DNA from: Hyalangium versicolor
Lineage (GTDB): Bacteria; Myxococcota; Myxococcia; Myxococcales; Myxococcaceae
Length of the DNA: 64,000 bases
Reading direction: 5' to 3'
NCBI RefSeq assembly: GCF_020103695.1
Contig: NZ_JAHXBF010000007.1
Coordinates: forward strand, 124,001-188,000
Part shown: positions 43,928-64,000 of the stretch, piece by piece
Layout of the letters: each line of letters starts with the position of its first letter
Numbering within the stretch: position 1 is the first letter of the stretch
Program-made: the position numbers and the translations under genes
Notes under the pieces: model-generated
Database searches by the model: none
Seen by the model: only the letters and a program-made list of their open reading frames with translations
Told to the model about the DNA's origin: nothing

Positions 43928-64000
<20,073 letters not shown>

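Overview
The window looks like a chromosome segment of a fruiting myxobacterium, most likely suborder Cystobacterineae (Archangium/Cystobacter/Stigmatella-like). The signs are very high GC, many lipoproteins, Ser/Thr kinases, a protein resembling the Myxococcus DUF2381/TIGR02268 paralog family beside a kinase, a lipoprotein with tandem NGLTQ repeats, and a giant PKS-NRPS gene. Genus-level assignment is inference. I saw no rRNA, tRNA or CRISPR array.

Left part (1-18.4 kb), mostly housekeeping or solitary genes: the N-terminal half of an M3 oligopeptidase; a repeat lipoprotein; a class III cyclase fused to an NB-ARC-like ATPase and helical repeats; an Ig-like surface lipoprotein; a two-gene operon resembling the auxiliary enzymes of unsaturated fatty acid oxidation (dienoyl-CoA isomerase then 2,4-dienoyl-CoA reductase); a lipoprotein with a CXXCH motif; dnaE; a Spy/CpxP-like protein; and a coupled pair encoding an M14 carboxypeptidase and an aldo/keto reductase.

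Accessory stretch (18.4-29.4 kb): tandem trypsin-like proteases, one with an intact triad and one with His and Ser replaced; a response regulator broken by an internal deletion just upstream of a REC-histidine kinase; a DUF2381-like protein with a Ser/Thr kinase; a probable pseudokinase; a frameshifted Cys-rich remnant; and an overlapping lipoprotein/partner pair of unknown function.

Envelope and repair stretch (29.4-43.2 kb): a three-gene cassette with two paralogous solute-binding proteins (one fused to a vWA domain) and a membrane coiled-coil protein but no permease; small lipoproteins; a WGR-domain protein; an NAD-dependent epimerase; an Eis-type and an SSAT-like acetyltransferase; a short endonuclease V homologue; two paralogous zinc-ribbon membrane proteins; and a GspE/PilB ATPase.

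Right part (43.3 kb to the window end): an MbtH-like protein, then one uninterrupted reading frame of at least 6,691 codons. It reads FAAL-ACP-KS-AT-KR-ACP-C-A-PCP-C-A-PCP-E-C-A-PCP-E-C and runs off the edge. This is a lipopeptide synthetase. A fatty acid is adenylated, extended once and reduced to a beta-hydroxyacyl chain, then joined to two residues selected by identical aromatic-like A domains (the second epimerised) and a D-Asn (predicted). The two E domains are near-copies of each other, as are the first two A domains, which points to recent duplication or gene conversion.
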